A stretch of 54,443 nucleotides of DNA from Candidatus Parcubacteria bacterium. GTDB lineage: Bacteria; Patescibacteriota; Minisyncoccia; Phycocordibacterales; UBA2100. The stretch is taken from positions 1-54,443 of the forward strand of contig QZJK01000014.1 in NCBI GenBank assembly GCA_003599295.1, read 5' to 3'. A program made the position numbers and the translations under genes. Below the pieces are notes generated by a model. That model made no database searches and was not told the DNA's origin. It was given only the letters and a program-made list of their open reading frames with translations. This document shows, piece after piece, positions 6,889 to 15,555 of the stretch; position 1 is the first letter of the stretch; the number at the start of each line of letters is the position of its first letter.

Positions 6889-7689
6889 ATGGAAGCGGGT
6901 CGGAAGAAAGCGCTTACGTCTCTCCTTGCTCTTCTTTTTATATTCCTGCCTGTCTTTTCTTCCGCTCAAACGATTGAGGCCGGCTTTCCGTCGCAATCCG
7001 TTTGGGTATCTAACGCAAAGCCAACGGTCGGAGACACCGTCGAGATATTCACGGTCGTCTACAACGGGAGCGACGAGAAGCTCGGCGGCACCGTCGTATT
7101 CACCGTCGACGGTGAGAGGGTCGGCGCGAAAGAGTTCGAGCTTGCCGAAGGCACGAGCGCTCTTGTGTCGGTAGCGTGGAAAGTGAGCGCCGGCGAGCAT
7201 AGGGTCGCAGCAGCTATCGAGGACACCTCGAGAGAACTCGCACAAAAAGAAACCGCTGCTATTACCATCACTGTTGCCGAGCCGCCACCTCGCCCACCTC
7301 TTGTGAATGCCGCGGTGACGGCATCAGAGGTGCTATCGAACGCCGCGCAGGCGGCAACGCCCGTCGTCGTGGAAGTCGCGAACACCGCATACCAACTCAT
7401 CGAACACTTACGCAAAGATGCTATTTCGCGTCTTGAGCGTGTGTCTTCCCCTTCTCCTTCCGCTTCCGCACAGGGAGGGCAAGGAACAATACTCGGCACT
7501 TCGACGAACACAAGCACATCCGAGAACATACCCTCGTCGCTTTCGCAAATGAAGCAAGTCGCGGCAGCCGCCGCTCTTTTCGCCCTAAACTCGAAAGAGG
7601 TCTTCTATCCGCTTTTTCTTCTTTCCCTTTTCGGTCTTCTCTATCTCCTCTTCCGCTGGGCAACCAAGCGCCCACGGGTTCGGTACTGA
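6889..7689 (+). CDS. Membrane-anchored secreted protein with Ig-like (CARDB-type) domain
   Basis: A 266-residue protein with a signal peptide (residues 1-26, ending SSAQ) and a beta-sandwich of about residues 35-130 (PTVGDTVEIFTVVYNGSDEKL..., the opening typical of CARDB/Ig-like folds). A Pro-rich linker, an Ala/Ser-rich segment, and a C-terminal membrane span (about 238-258) with a basic tail follow. It would sit outside the cell, anchored at the C-terminus. A TATAGT -10 box ends 8 nt before the ATG, with no SD. It opens the cell-envelope gene block. Confidence 0.75.
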   Translation: MEAGRKKALTSLLALLFIFLPVFSSAQTIEAGFPSQSVWVSNAKPTVGDTVEIFTVVYNGSDEKLGGTVVFTVDGERVGAKEFELAEGTSALVSVAWKVSAGEHRVAAAIEDTSRELAQKETAAITITVAEPPPRPPLVNAAVTASEVLSNAAQAATPVVVEVANTAYQLIEHLRKDAISRLERVSSPSPSASAQGGQGTILGTSTNTSTSENIPSSLSQMKQVAAAAALFALNSKEVFYPLFLLSLFGLLYLLFRWATKRPRVRY

Positions 7690-7737
7690 AAGAGCTCAAA
7701 GACTCTTGAATTTGATTGTGTAGACAGTTCCGCCCCA

Positions 7738-7772
7738 ATCCCAATATTAGCTTATAGGTTAAGTATTGGGAT
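7738..7772. terminator. Hairpin between converging genes
   Basis: ATCCCAATA / TATTGGGAT (9 bp, 17-nt loop) lies between the gene ending at 7689 and the minus-strand gene ending at 7775. There is no good T-run on either side, so terminator function is tentative. Confidence 0.4.
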
Positions 7773-7774
7773 GT

Positions 7775-8164
7775 TTAACTAATCTTTGACATGAACGAGG
7801 GCGAAAACTTATTGAAAGCTTTACGCGCAATTAACCCTACTAACAAGCCTCCAATTGGGACCAAAATAAGCCCTGTCAAACTGGTTATTGTCATACCTAA
7901 ATAAAGTGGCCAGATAAAAATCGGGAGAACAAAAATCGCTAACCACCAATATTTACCAGTACCCCCCAAAGAAAATAATAAGAACGGCACCAGAAACAAA
8001 TAACTCAAAACGAAGCCTACGTATGGCGTAAAGCCAATCGATGGGAAGTTTGCTGAGCATTGCCCTGAGACACCACAATATAATGCTCCGACATTCACAG
8101 ATAGAAGATATGCTGCAAAAACTGAGAAAACAATGCACGAAAAATTGCGAAAGAGATTTTTCAT
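7775..8164 (-). CDS. Hypothetical integral membrane protein
   Basis: A 129-residue protein with about four membrane segments (roughly residues 8-28, 45-66, 72-92, 94-114) and a Cys pair in the first loop. No family is recognised. It starts 17 nt downstream of the lipase-like gene and is probably co-transcribed. The DNA is markedly AT-richer than its surroundings, which suggests it arrived together with the 3' part of the lipase gene. Confidence 0.65.
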   Translation of the reverse strand: MKNLFRNFSCIVFSVFAAYLLSVNVGALYCGVSGQCSANFPSIGFTPYVGFVLSYLFLVPFLLFSLGGTGKYWWLAIFVLPIFIWPLYLGMTITSLTGLILVPIGGLLVGLIARKAFNKFSPSFMSKIS

Positions 8165-8181
8165 ATGACCAACAGAAATTA

Positions 8182-10452
8182 TTATAGCGTACTTTCAATC
8201 AGCTCAAGGAGGTTAAGAAGCTCTTGTGCTTCTGCATCATCAATCTTTCCCGCATCGCTTTTCTTCATTATCTTCTTCGAGAGACTCGAGAGTGCTTTGA
8301 TTAATGCCTGCTTGTTCTCAAGTTTCTCAACGCGCTTGAGCAAATCCTTTTTAAGGCTCTCCTTTATATCAAGTGCTTCGATCTTCGCCCTAAGCGCAGC
8401 GAGTATTTCTGGGTCAAGAACGACATCTTCTGACTGTGTCTCAAAGAGTCCAAGTAGTTCGAGAATTTCCTCAGCATCAGCAGTGTCCAACTTCCCTTTT
8501 GCTTCCTGCTCGGTCACTTTGCTCTCAAGCTTTTCGAGGATTTTTGCGTTCTCTTCTTTCTTTTTTTCTACCTTCTTTTCGAGATTCTCCAGTTTCTTGA
8601 GAAGATTCTTTTTGAGTTTTTCCTTAATCTCAGATTCTTGAACTTTCTGTCGAAGTAATGTGATGAGTTCGTTTAGTGCAGTCGGGAGAATCCCCAGTGT
8701 TTCTGGATTTTCATTGTCAACTGTTGTCACAAGCTCTATGACCTTTCCGAGAGTGATATTGCCTGTAAACGACGCCTCGACTGTCTGCGTCTCATTGATA
8801 TACGCTGTCTCAACTGTGTACGTACCGCTGTCTGTTCCTTCCGCATATATTTTATACTCACCATCGAGCGGATTGAGGATCGTAATGAACTCGGTATCAG
8901 TGTTAAACCCTGTGTAGAAGGCATTCGGTATTTCGTTTATCTCTATTCCATTTTCTTTCCCGATTTTCTTTCCACTTGGATCAAATACGAAGAGATCTGC
9001 AGGTGAAAGCATTTTAATCAAAAGGACTTTGACATTGGGGAGTTGAAAGTCGTGTATAAGAATTGGAGGTTCATCCCCGGTCAGAATTTCAAAAATCTCA
9101 CCTTCTGCAGATGCGGGAAGAGCCAGGTGATCTGTAGAATTTAAGATTATTTGAGTGTCAAGGAATGTCGTGCTTGGTGTTGGCACTGTACCATCTCCAG
9201 ATCCTAAGATTAATTCAGCAGGATATCCGTGTGGCCATTTCGGTAAGTACTGGGTCGAATCCGTCGCGTTAATTCCCGCGATTGTCTCACCTGTACCAAG
9301 TTCGCCAGCAACATTATGAATTTCGACTCCAGAGTTAAGCAAATCATCTGCGTTTGTATTTAGAATCTCTAAAAACACATTCGTGGGGTAGTTTGTTGGA
9401 TAATCGCGCAATTGAGCACCATCAAAAACATAATCATAAACTGGTAATAATTCGCGTACAGCCTCAATCGGCTCCGTTACAACATAGCTGAACAAATCTG
9501 GATATCCGTGCTCATGGGCTTCTTGAGAGAGCAGTAGTACCAACAGGAAGCTGTAAAGTCCGGGCCCAAACTCTCCTCCTTCCCACATTAGATACGCCTT
9601 GGGGGCGCCGAGGTGTGGGGTTCCGAGAAATATCAGCTGGTCGACGTCTTGTTCGTATGCGTCCGACTGGATGTACTGCCGGGCGACAAGACCGCCCATC
9701 GAATGTGCGACGAGGTCAACCTTCTCGCAACCGCAAATGTTTTTTACTTCATTTATCTTTTGTTTGAGAAGCACCGCAGTTTCTATGTTCGACTGCCTCC
9801 AATCATACGGGAAGGTGAAAAGGTCTAATCCCGGAGTGTACGCGTTTATATCGAGCGTCGCGATGAGGTCATCGTACGTATGCAGTATCGGGTCTATTAC
9901 CCATTCTCCGTTGTGCTCCTGCGAACCGAGTATACCCGGGACAATGATTACCGGGTCAGGCGAGTCTTCTGGAGGTTCGCCCCATTTCCAGTCGATGACA
10001 CCCCAACCGTTACTCGGCGGCGGGTTTGAACCATCCCGGAAGAAATTTAAGAATCGAGGTAGGTCGAACTGAAACGCTGGGCCGGTGCGTACTTCCCAAA
10101 CCGCCGCAAAAAATGGCTCTCCCTGTTGCGGATCGTTTAAAGGGAAAGGACGGTTCATTACCGCTTCCGTCGCAAATCCCATAAAGTTGCCAGCACCTGT
10201 CGAACTTCCGACAATGCCACGAAATAATCCGCCGTAGTGCGGAGCGAGAGGGGTGCCCGGCGGGATAGTGCCCACGTTCCACGTGCAGGCTTCAGTTGTC
10301 GTAGCGACCTCGTAAAAACCACCTTCAACAAAAGACTCCGTGTACGGAGGGCAGTAGAAGCCTATTTGATGTGGGCTTGAGGTGGCATCGGCATGCGCAA
10401 CTGTCGCAAAGCCTAGGGCTGCAACAAGAACAGCGGCACCCATCATCTTCAT
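8182..10452 (-). CDS. Secreted LCAT/lipase-family alpha/beta hydrolase with tandem helical repeats
   Basis: A 756-residue secreted enzyme with signal peptide 1-22 (VAHADA). An N-terminal region is followed by an alpha/beta hydrolase of the LCAT type: oxyanion region PVIIVPGILGS (167-177), nucleophile elbow VAHSMGG with Ser251, acid Asp420 (GSGDGTVP) and His442 (STDHLALP). The triad is intact, so it should be an active ester/acyl hydrolase. After a beta domain come two copies of a charged helical module (about 600-680 and 685-756) that resemble FIMAH domains. A TGATACAAT -10 box ends 7 nt before the ATG. GC content falls in the 3' half. Confidence 0.85.
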   Translation of the reverse strand: MKMMGAAVLVAALGFATVAHADATSSPHQIGFYCPPYTESFVEGGFYEVATTTEACTWNVGTIPPGTPLAPHYGGLFRGIVGSSTGAGNFMGFATEAVMNRPFPLNDPQQGEPFFAAVWEVRTGPAFQFDLPRFLNFFRDGSNPPPSNGWGVIDWKWGEPPEDSPDPVIIVPGILGSQEHNGEWVIDPILHTYDDLIATLDINAYTPGLDLFTFPYDWRQSNIETAVLLKQKINEVKNICGCEKVDLVAHSMGGLVARQYIQSDAYEQDVDQLIFLGTPHLGAPKAYLMWEGGEFGPGLYSFLLVLLLSQEAHEHGYPDLFSYVVTEPIEAVRELLPVYDYVFDGAQLRDYPTNYPTNVFLEILNTNADDLLNSGVEIHNVAGELGTGETIAGINATDSTQYLPKWPHGYPAELILGSGDGTVPTPSTTFLDTQIILNSTDHLALPASAEGEIFEILTGDEPPILIHDFQLPNVKVLLIKMLSPADLFVFDPSGKKIGKENGIEINEIPNAFYTGFNTDTEFITILNPLDGEYKIYAEGTDSGTYTVETAYINETQTVEASFTGNITLGKVIELVTTVDNENPETLGILPTALNELITLLRQKVQESEIKEKLKKNLLKKLENLEKKVEKKKEENAKILEKLESKVTEQEAKGKLDTADAEEILELLGLFETQSEDVVLDPEILAALRAKIEALDIKESLKKDLLKRVEKLENKQALIKALSSLSKKIMKKSDAGKIDDAEAQELLNLLELIESTL

Positions 10453-10493
10453 GAAGACGATTGTATCACTCTAAATCGCTGTATTTTAGCTAT

Positions 10494-12746
10494 TTACGAC
10501 CCAATCGCTTGCATGAATGCAGGGTCGGTTTCGACGAGGCCGGGGGCGTCGCGGCGGAGCCGCTCGACGATTTGGAGTGCTTTGTCCTTGTCGCCCGTCA
10601 GGAAGTAGAGCTTCGCGAGATCATACACTTCCTCGTACTTCTCTGAATCCTCGGAAACAAAGTCCTGCATAAAACGGAGAGCGTTCGGCCAATCCTCAAT
10701 ACCGATGTAGTACTTTATCGCGCGCTGCGCCGTGTCGGCGTGTGGTTTCGTGTAGAGCGCGAGTCCTTCTGCCGCCCAGTTCGCCGCTTCTATGCGCTCT
10801 CCCATCACAAGGTAGAGTCCGGCGATGATGAAGCGCGGTTCCGCATAATTCGGAACGAGCTCCGTATATTCCTTGAGCACCTCAATGGCTTCCCGATACG
10901 CCTGATTGCGTGCGATGCCAGTTGCCGCATCTCCTTTTTTGAGCGAAATGTTCGCGAGCAGGTACCACGGCTGAATACGCTTGGGCGAGAGTTCAATAGC
11001 GCGCGCCAAGACCGCCCGCAGAAATTCCTCGTCCACTTCCGCAGCTTCCGGCGCGGAATCGAGCACATGTGCGAGATACACGGCCGTGCGCGCGTCATAC
11101 GGATAGCGCTCGTAGTTTGCGGCTAGCGTATCGCGCGCGAATTCATAGGCAGTGATGAGTTCTTCGCCTTCAAGCATGTGCTGTTGACGATCTGTATACA
11201 TGGAGTAGAGCTGGTACCCATACTCAATATCAGCATAGGTATTGAGTGAAAGTCCGCGCTCGAGGACGCTGGTCGTGCGATCTATATCAACGATGTGGTA
11301 GATGTATGCTTCCGCGAGCGCGAGATTGGCGCGAAGCGGCTGAATGAAAACCGGGTATAGAAACGTGAGTATGACCACGCCTGCGAGAAGAGACACGTGG
11401 CGCGGAAGCGTGATGCGCGATGGGGTTGTGGAAGTCGTTTCGTCCGACGCAGCATATGCGGCGGCAAGAAGCGCCAGTAAAAGCCACAGCGTCATGGAGG
11501 TATCGAACACGAAGAAGTTCTGCATGGCATACACGAGCACCGCGAGCAGAATATAGAGACCATACGTAGCTTTGAGGTCTCCGAGGGGTTGCTCTCCGCG
11601 TTTCTGCCAAAGCCGCCAGCTTGTCCACGCGAGCGACGCGACTAGCGCGAAATATAACAGAAAGCCAAGGATGCCGTACTGCACAAAGTAATCGAGATAT
11701 GCATTGTGCGAACGGTCGAACCACTGTTCGACGATGGCGCTCGGGTCGTAGACGCGATTAAAAAGGATATCTACGTGCTCCGCACCCACGCCCGTAATCG
11801 GCTGCTTTAGCGCCTCGCGCCCGACGTTCTCCCACACGAAGAGCCTGCTTGAGACGGTCACATCTTCAAGCGAGATAGAAGCTATACGCTGAAGGGGTGC
11901 GATGGGCACTTGCGCAATTTGCTCGCGAAATCCGACAAAAAGAGCCGCGACGAGAAGTGCTGCGGCAAGGCCGCCGCGCGCGTATGTGCGTCGGCGTCCC
12001 TCACCTCTCCAGGCAAGGTATACGGTGATCAAGAGACCGATGAGTACGAAGGCGAGGATGCCGCCGCGAGTCGCGGTCAAAAAAATGGCAAGAAGCTGAA
12101 GCGCAGCTCCACTGAAGAGCACTTTCGCCGTCCACGGAGCGTGGCGCATGGCACGCCAGTATTCCGACACCACGGAGAGCGTCGCGAAGAACGTGAGCCC
12201 TAGGTATGCCGCGAGAAATGCCGCATTGCCCAAGGTCGAGCCGACGCGGCCGCGGGTCTCATCGGTGATAAGCGGAATGTTCACTCCGAAGGTCAACTGG
12301 AGCCACTGCAACACGGCGTAGAGCGCGACGAGGGAGCCGACCCACGCGACAGCCGTGAGCAATCGCCGCAGAAAATCTTTGTCCGCATACAAAAGAATAA
12401 GATAAAAGAAGAGGACTGCCGCCGTGAGGGTCAGCAAGCCGTCGCCGCGGTCGTAGATAGACCAAAAGCTGTGATAGAAATCGGTGCCGACAAATGACGT
12501 TATATACGCAACAACAAGCAGGGCACCGGGAATCCACGATACAAGATGCCGCAAGCGGCCGAAGCGGAATGTATGTCCGGAGAATACGAGATAGACAAAC
12601 GCGGCTGCTGCCACAATGGCGAGTGCGCGGAAAAAAAGCGTTTTCGGCGCTACGAACGGATACAAAAGCCCTTCGACGTATACGAGCGGCAATACTGCCG
12701 GCGCAAGTAAAATCCAAGGAAACGCCCTAGCGATAAGCTCCGTCAT
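10494..12746 (-). CDS. O-antigen ligase-like (Wzy_C) membrane protein with C-terminal TPRs
   Basis: A 750-residue protein. About eleven membrane spans in the first ~450 residues carry the Wzy_C signature, with SHNAYLDYFVQYGILGF near residue 350 and TRGG near 230. The C-terminal ~300 residues form TPR-like helical repeats (ELVPNYAEPRFIIAGLYLVMG; DLAKLYFLTGDKDKALQIVERL). In other bacteria this family joins or polymerises glycans at the outer membrane face; CPR cells probably use it to modify surface glycans or glycoproteins. It overlaps the TPR gene upstream by 4 nt (ATGA), so the two are coupled. Confidence 0.85.
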   Translation of the reverse strand: MTELIARAFPWILLAPAVLPLVYVEGLLYPFVAPKTLFFRALAIVAAAAFVYLVFSGHTFRFGRLRHLVSWIPGALLVVAYITSFVGTDFYHSFWSIYDRGDGLLTLTAAVLFFYLILLYADKDFLRRLLTAVAWVGSLVALYAVLQWLQLTFGVNIPLITDETRGRVGSTLGNAAFLAAYLGLTFFATLSVVSEYWRAMRHAPWTAKVLFSGAALQLLAIFLTATRGGILAFVLIGLLITVYLAWRGEGRRRTYARGGLAAALLVAALFVGFREQIAQVPIAPLQRIASISLEDVTVSSRLFVWENVGREALKQPITGVGAEHVDILFNRVYDPSAIVEQWFDRSHNAYLDYFVQYGILGFLLYFALVASLAWTSWRLWQKRGEQPLGDLKATYGLYILLAVLVYAMQNFFVFDTSMTLWLLLALLAAAYAASDETTSTTPSRITLPRHVSLLAGVVILTFLYPVFIQPLRANLALAEAYIYHIVDIDRTTSVLERGLSLNTYADIEYGYQLYSMYTDRQQHMLEGEELITAYEFARDTLAANYERYPYDARTAVYLAHVLDSAPEAAEVDEEFLRAVLARAIELSPKRIQPWYLLANISLKKGDAATGIARNQAYREAIEVLKEYTELVPNYAEPRFIIAGLYLVMGERIEAANWAAEGLALYTKPHADTAQRAIKYYIGIEDWPNALRFMQDFVSEDSEKYEEVYDLAKLYFLTGDKDKALQIVERLRRDAPGLVETDPAFMQAIGS

Positions 12747-13357
12747 TCAAAATTGGACTCTTCGGGACTTGCGCTCAAGGTTTCCTGCGCAGCCGTGAGT
12801 GCCTCCGTATCCTCCGGCATGTACCAGCGCAAGAAATCAATGTACGCACGGTGGTACTGGATAATGTGCGATTCCGCTTGAATGGCATTTTCGAACGCGA
12901 CTTTCGCGCTTTCGAGCGCGCCGAGGCGTGCAAGAAGCTGGCCCATGTTGTGCCACGCAAGCCCTGTTTTGTCGGCGTCTTCGGTAAGCGCGCGCCCCAG
13001 ATACTCATACTCTTTCTTTCCGTCGCCTAGCAAGTGATGTTGATTGGCGATACCGACGTAGAGAATGTAGTCCGGCTCTTCCCCTTTCCCCAACATTCCC
13101 TCGAGTCGCGCTATCTCCGCTCGCGCACCCGCTTCCAATTCTCCGTCGTCGTTATGAGAGCCCTCGAGCTCCCAGGATGCAACGCGCTCGCCGGGCTGGA
13201 GCGGGAATGGATGTTGAGAAGAGGAGCCTCCCCACATCCACCATGCGCCGAGGCCGAGAATAATGAGAGCCGCCGCCCCGAGAGCGATGTTGCGCCAAGG
13301 CGATGAGGTGGCTAGCGAGGTGTCTTCCGTACTCACATTTTCTGCGGGATTCTCCAT
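12743..13357 (-). CDS. Membrane-anchored TPR protein
   Basis: A 204-residue protein with a single N-terminal membrane span (about residues 24-44, NIALGAAALIILGLGAWWMW), an extracytoplasmic linker and TPR-like repeats (YLGRALTEDADKTGLAWHNMGQLLARLGALESAKVAFENAI). The ATG at 13357 is chosen because TTGCAG-16 nt-TACACT ends 8 nt before it. It overlaps the O-antigen-ligase-like gene by 4 nt and probably acts as its partner. Confidence 0.75.
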   Translation of the reverse strand: MENPAENVSTEDTSLATSSPWRNIALGAAALIILGLGAWWMWGGSSSQHPFPLQPGERVASWELEGSHNDDGELEAGARAEIARLEGMLGKGEEPDYILYVGIANQHHLLGDGKKEYEYLGRALTEDADKTGLAWHNMGQLLARLGALESAKVAFENAIQAESHIIQYHRAYIDFLRWYMPEDTEALTAAQETLSASPEESNFE

Positions 13358-13365
13358 GAGCGCAA

Positions 13366-13393
13366 AGTGTACCTCAAGGCACAAAAACTGCAA
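13366..13393 (-). promoter_or_regulatory. Promoter of the TPR/O-antigen-ligase-like operon
   Basis: TTGCAG (13393-13388), 16 nt, TACACT (13371-13366); the start would fall on or next to the ATG at 13357. The -35 box overlaps the edge of the terminator at 13391-13416. Confidence 0.6.
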
Positions 13394-13416
13394 ACCCCCC
13401 AAAAGAGGGGGGTTTG
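13391..13416 (-). terminator. Intrinsic terminator of the PG-binding protein gene
   Basis: A 10-bp perfect stem CAAACCCCCC / GGGGGGTTTG with a 6-nt loop, followed on the minus strand by CAGTTTTTG. It lies 20 nt after the stop codon at 13436. Confidence 0.9.
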
Positions 13417-13435
13417 TGTGCAAAATGCCTTTTGG

Positions 13436-14554
13436 CTACATGCCTGCAACGAACGCCCTCGTCTTCGGGCCGAAGTAGCCGACCGATGGCGTGATGCCGT
13501 TCGCCGCTTGGAACTTCGCGAGTGCCGCCTGCGTCAATGAACCAAAGTAATTCGTTTCATTGCCGGGGGAGCCAACGCCGCTTTCAGCTATTATGAAGCC
13601 ATTCGCGTTCAGGAATTGCTGAAGAGCAAGCACGTCACCGCCTGTTCCACCGACTTCGAGGTCGCGGGTGAATGATGCGGATGCCGCTCCCGGCGCTCCC
13701 GTTGTTGGTGTGGGTGTAGAGACTCCCACAGCACCTCCTGCGTTTACGAACGCTCGGGTCTTCGGGCCGAAGTAGCCGACCGATGGCGTGATGCCGTTCG
13801 CCGCTTGGAACTTCGCGAGTGCCGCGCGGGTAAGACCGCCAAAGGTCGTCGTTTCGTTCCCCGGTGAGCCAGGGCCGCTTTCGGCAATCATGAAGCCGTT
13901 CGCGTTCAAGAATTTCTGGAGTGCGAGGACCTCGTCGCCCGTTCCGCCCACTTCGAGATTGCGAGTGAATACAGTGCTCGCGCCCTGTAATTGGGCAAGT
14001 TGAGATTGAAGGGCTGTAAGTTGTCCCTGGAGTGTCGCCGTGTCAGAGGTTTGTTGAGTTGTTGTGGGTGTTGTTGTCGCGGTCGTGGTAGTAGTCGTTG
14101 CTTGCGTAGTAACTTGCGTTGCCACACTGCTTCCACCGCCACCACCACCGCCGCCGCCGCCGCCGCCGCCGCCCGCAGCGGTCGTACAGAGCGTGCCTAG
14201 CGGCGTGATAACCACTGTGCGAGTGGCAGTTGCTTCATAGCGAAGGCGTGATTCTGAACCTGAGCAAATGTTCACTGTCGCGTCATCCAGAGTACTCGGG
14301 TTAAGCTCGTTCCGATCCGGCGCAGTCACTTCAAACACCGAGTTATCGAGAAGTGTCACGGAGACATTCCCGCTTTCAACCGTAATTGATTCCACGGTCG
14401 CGCTTGAGCCGGTCACGTTGAGAGTGATGCCATTGACCGTAAGTACAGTATCAGTCGTGAGGGTTACGTCGTCAGACGCCGCAAACGCGAAGACAGGGGC
14501 GAGAAGAAGAATCGCGGCTAAGCTTAAACCTGCTCGTGTGAGCGTGCGTGTCAT
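13436..14554 (-). CDS. Secreted protein with two peptidoglycan-binding domains
   Basis: A 372-residue protein with signal peptide 1-25 (FAFAA), a beta-rich N-terminal domain with two Cys, 14 consecutive Gly, a Thr/Gln-rich linker, then two near-identical PG_binding_1 domains (about 195-272 and 295-372). Each has FTR(N/D)LEVGGTG, ALQ.FLNANGF and KFQAANGITPSVGYFGPKTRAFV. It would bind the cell wall and display the N-terminal domain. The two domain copies share a 68-bp identical DNA stretch, evidence of recent duplication or conversion. Confidence 0.85.
   Translation of the reverse strand: MTRTLTRAGLSLAAILLLAPVFAFAASDDVTLTTDTVLTVNGITLNVTGSSATVESITVESGNVSVTLLDNSVFEVTAPDRNELNPSTLDDATVNICSGSESRLRYEATATRTVVITPLGTLCTTAAGGGGGGGGGGGGGGSSVATQVTTQATTTTTTATTTPTTTQQTSDTATLQGQLTALQSQLAQLQGASTVFTRNLEVGGTGDEVLALQKFLNANGFMIAESGPGSPGNETTTFGGLTRAALAKFQAANGITPSVGYFGPKTRAFVNAGGAVGVSTPTPTTGAPGAASASFTRDLEVGGTGGDVLALQQFLNANGFIIAESGVGSPGNETNYFGSLTQAALAKFQAANGITPSVGYFGPKTRAFVAGM
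13461..13528. repeat. 68-bp direct repeat, copy 1 (PG-binding domain)
   Basis: Identical over 68 bp to 13758-13825. Encodes the end of the second PG-binding domain. Confidence 0.9.
13758..13825. repeat. 68-bp direct repeat, copy 2 (PG-binding domain)
   Basis: Identical to 13461-13528; encodes the end of the first PG-binding domain. Confidence 0.9.
14132..14173. repeat. Triplet tract encoding 14 glycines
   Basis: Fourteen consecutive Gly codons, mostly GGC, within the PG-binding protein gene. Slippage here would change linker length without breaking the frame. Confidence 0.9.
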
Positions 14555-14595
14555 ATATTATTTGAGTTTACTAGAGCTGCTAAATGACACGACGC

Positions 14596-15270
14596 TTATC
14601 GTACTGCCCAGAAGTTGAGTGAATTGATCCCGGTCGCTGTTGTGACGGTGAACCCAAGATTTGTGATGTCAACTTGAATCACATCCGTAGCGGTCGAGGA
14701 GGCCGCTTGAATGACGAATACGTCGGGCAGAGAACTGGTCGCTTGCACGAATATCCTGTCTCCGGAAACTACTCCTGTTGCACCCGCGCAGGAGGCCATG
14801 CCGGTCGTGGAAGCAGTGATGGTCACCGTGGGGAATGTGCAATATCCCGTTACCATACCGTTTATAGTGGTTGCGTTGGGCTCATCCCCTACTTTTACCG
14901 CCGAGGTACTAGCCGTCCCAACGAGAACAAGATTGGTTGCAGTTAGTGTTATGTCGCCATCCGTAGCGTTGGCAATCGTTTCGCCATTGCGAAGTGTGAT
15001 CACGCCGGTAGAGTTGATGGTCGTCGTTGCCGTGCCGCCGAAGTAAGCGGTGTCGTGCACAGAGAATCTGGTCGAGGAGGCCTGTATCATAGAGGTGAGG
15101 CCTGTGAGCGTGGACGCGCCGGTGACGCTAAGTGTCCCGCCAGTTGAAATATTCGTTGAGATGGTCGTCGCCGCGCTGACGCCGCCTACGACAAAAAGAA
15201 CGCCGACGAGAACGGCGAGGATCATCTTCAGCAAATTGCTGTCCCTGATAAGTGAAAACGTGCTTTTCAT
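14596..15270 (-). CDS. Secreted beta-rich surface protein
   Basis: A 224-residue Thr/Ser/Ala-rich protein with a signal peptide (cleavage near VSA at 33). It is a run of short beta-strand repeats (STNISTGGTLSVTGAS, TTINSTGVITLRNGE) like those in fibre or autotransporter-like surface proteins. Two Cys lie in the C-terminal third. No anchor is visible. It sits between two PG-binding surface proteins, so a role in the cell surface layer is likely. Exact function unknown. Confidence 0.7.
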   Translation of the reverse strand: MKSTFSLIRDSNLLKMILAVLVGVLFVVGGVSAATTISTNISTGGTLSVTGASTLTGLTSMIQASSTRFSVHDTAYFGGTATTTINSTGVITLRNGETIANATDGDITLTATNLVLVGTASTSAVKVGDEPNATTINGMVTGYCTFPTVTITASTTGMASCAGATGVVSGDRIFVQATSSLPDVFVIQAASSTATDVIQVDITNLGFTVTTATGINSLNFWAVR

Positions 15271-15304
15271 AAATAGTATGATTATTGCTAATTTCTTATA
15301 ATTA

Positions 15305-15325
15305 TTTCAATTGTCTCAATTGAAA
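15305..15325. promoter_or_regulatory. 21-bp inverted repeat upstream of the surface protein gene
   Basis: TTTCAATTG-TCT-CAATTGAAA is a perfect inverted repeat 35-55 nt upstream of the ATG at 15270. It looks like a dimeric-repressor operator, but no promoter boxes can be fixed with confidence around it. Confidence 0.4.
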
Positions 15326-15419
15326 CTTACAGGCCAGAGGCCCGCGTATACTTTGCAAGTATAGACCTTTTTGCCCGCCGCTTCCGTTTTTCCCAAAAAG
15401 GTGTGGATATCTTTCAGTC

Positions 15420-15491
15420 TCCAATAGGAAAGTAGTGGGGGGGTTCCGCCCCCATAGCAACAGCCCCTCACCAAATGTTGGTGAGGGGCTG
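15420..15491 (-). terminator. Two hairpins after the S-layer-like gene
   Basis: A 14-bp stem CAGCCCCTCACCAA / TTGGTGAGGGGCTG (15461-15474, 15478-15491) and a G7/C5 hairpin near 15437-15454. They follow the stop of the minus-strand gene at 15556. Neither has a T-run, so they may end or stabilise the mRNA. The rest of 15326-15555 shows nothing I can support. Confidence 0.55.
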
Positions 15492-15555
15492 GAGCTGTTT
15501 GCCGGATCGTTCTCCTCCGGCCAGAGCTAGCTAAGAGTAGCTAGAAACCATGCGA

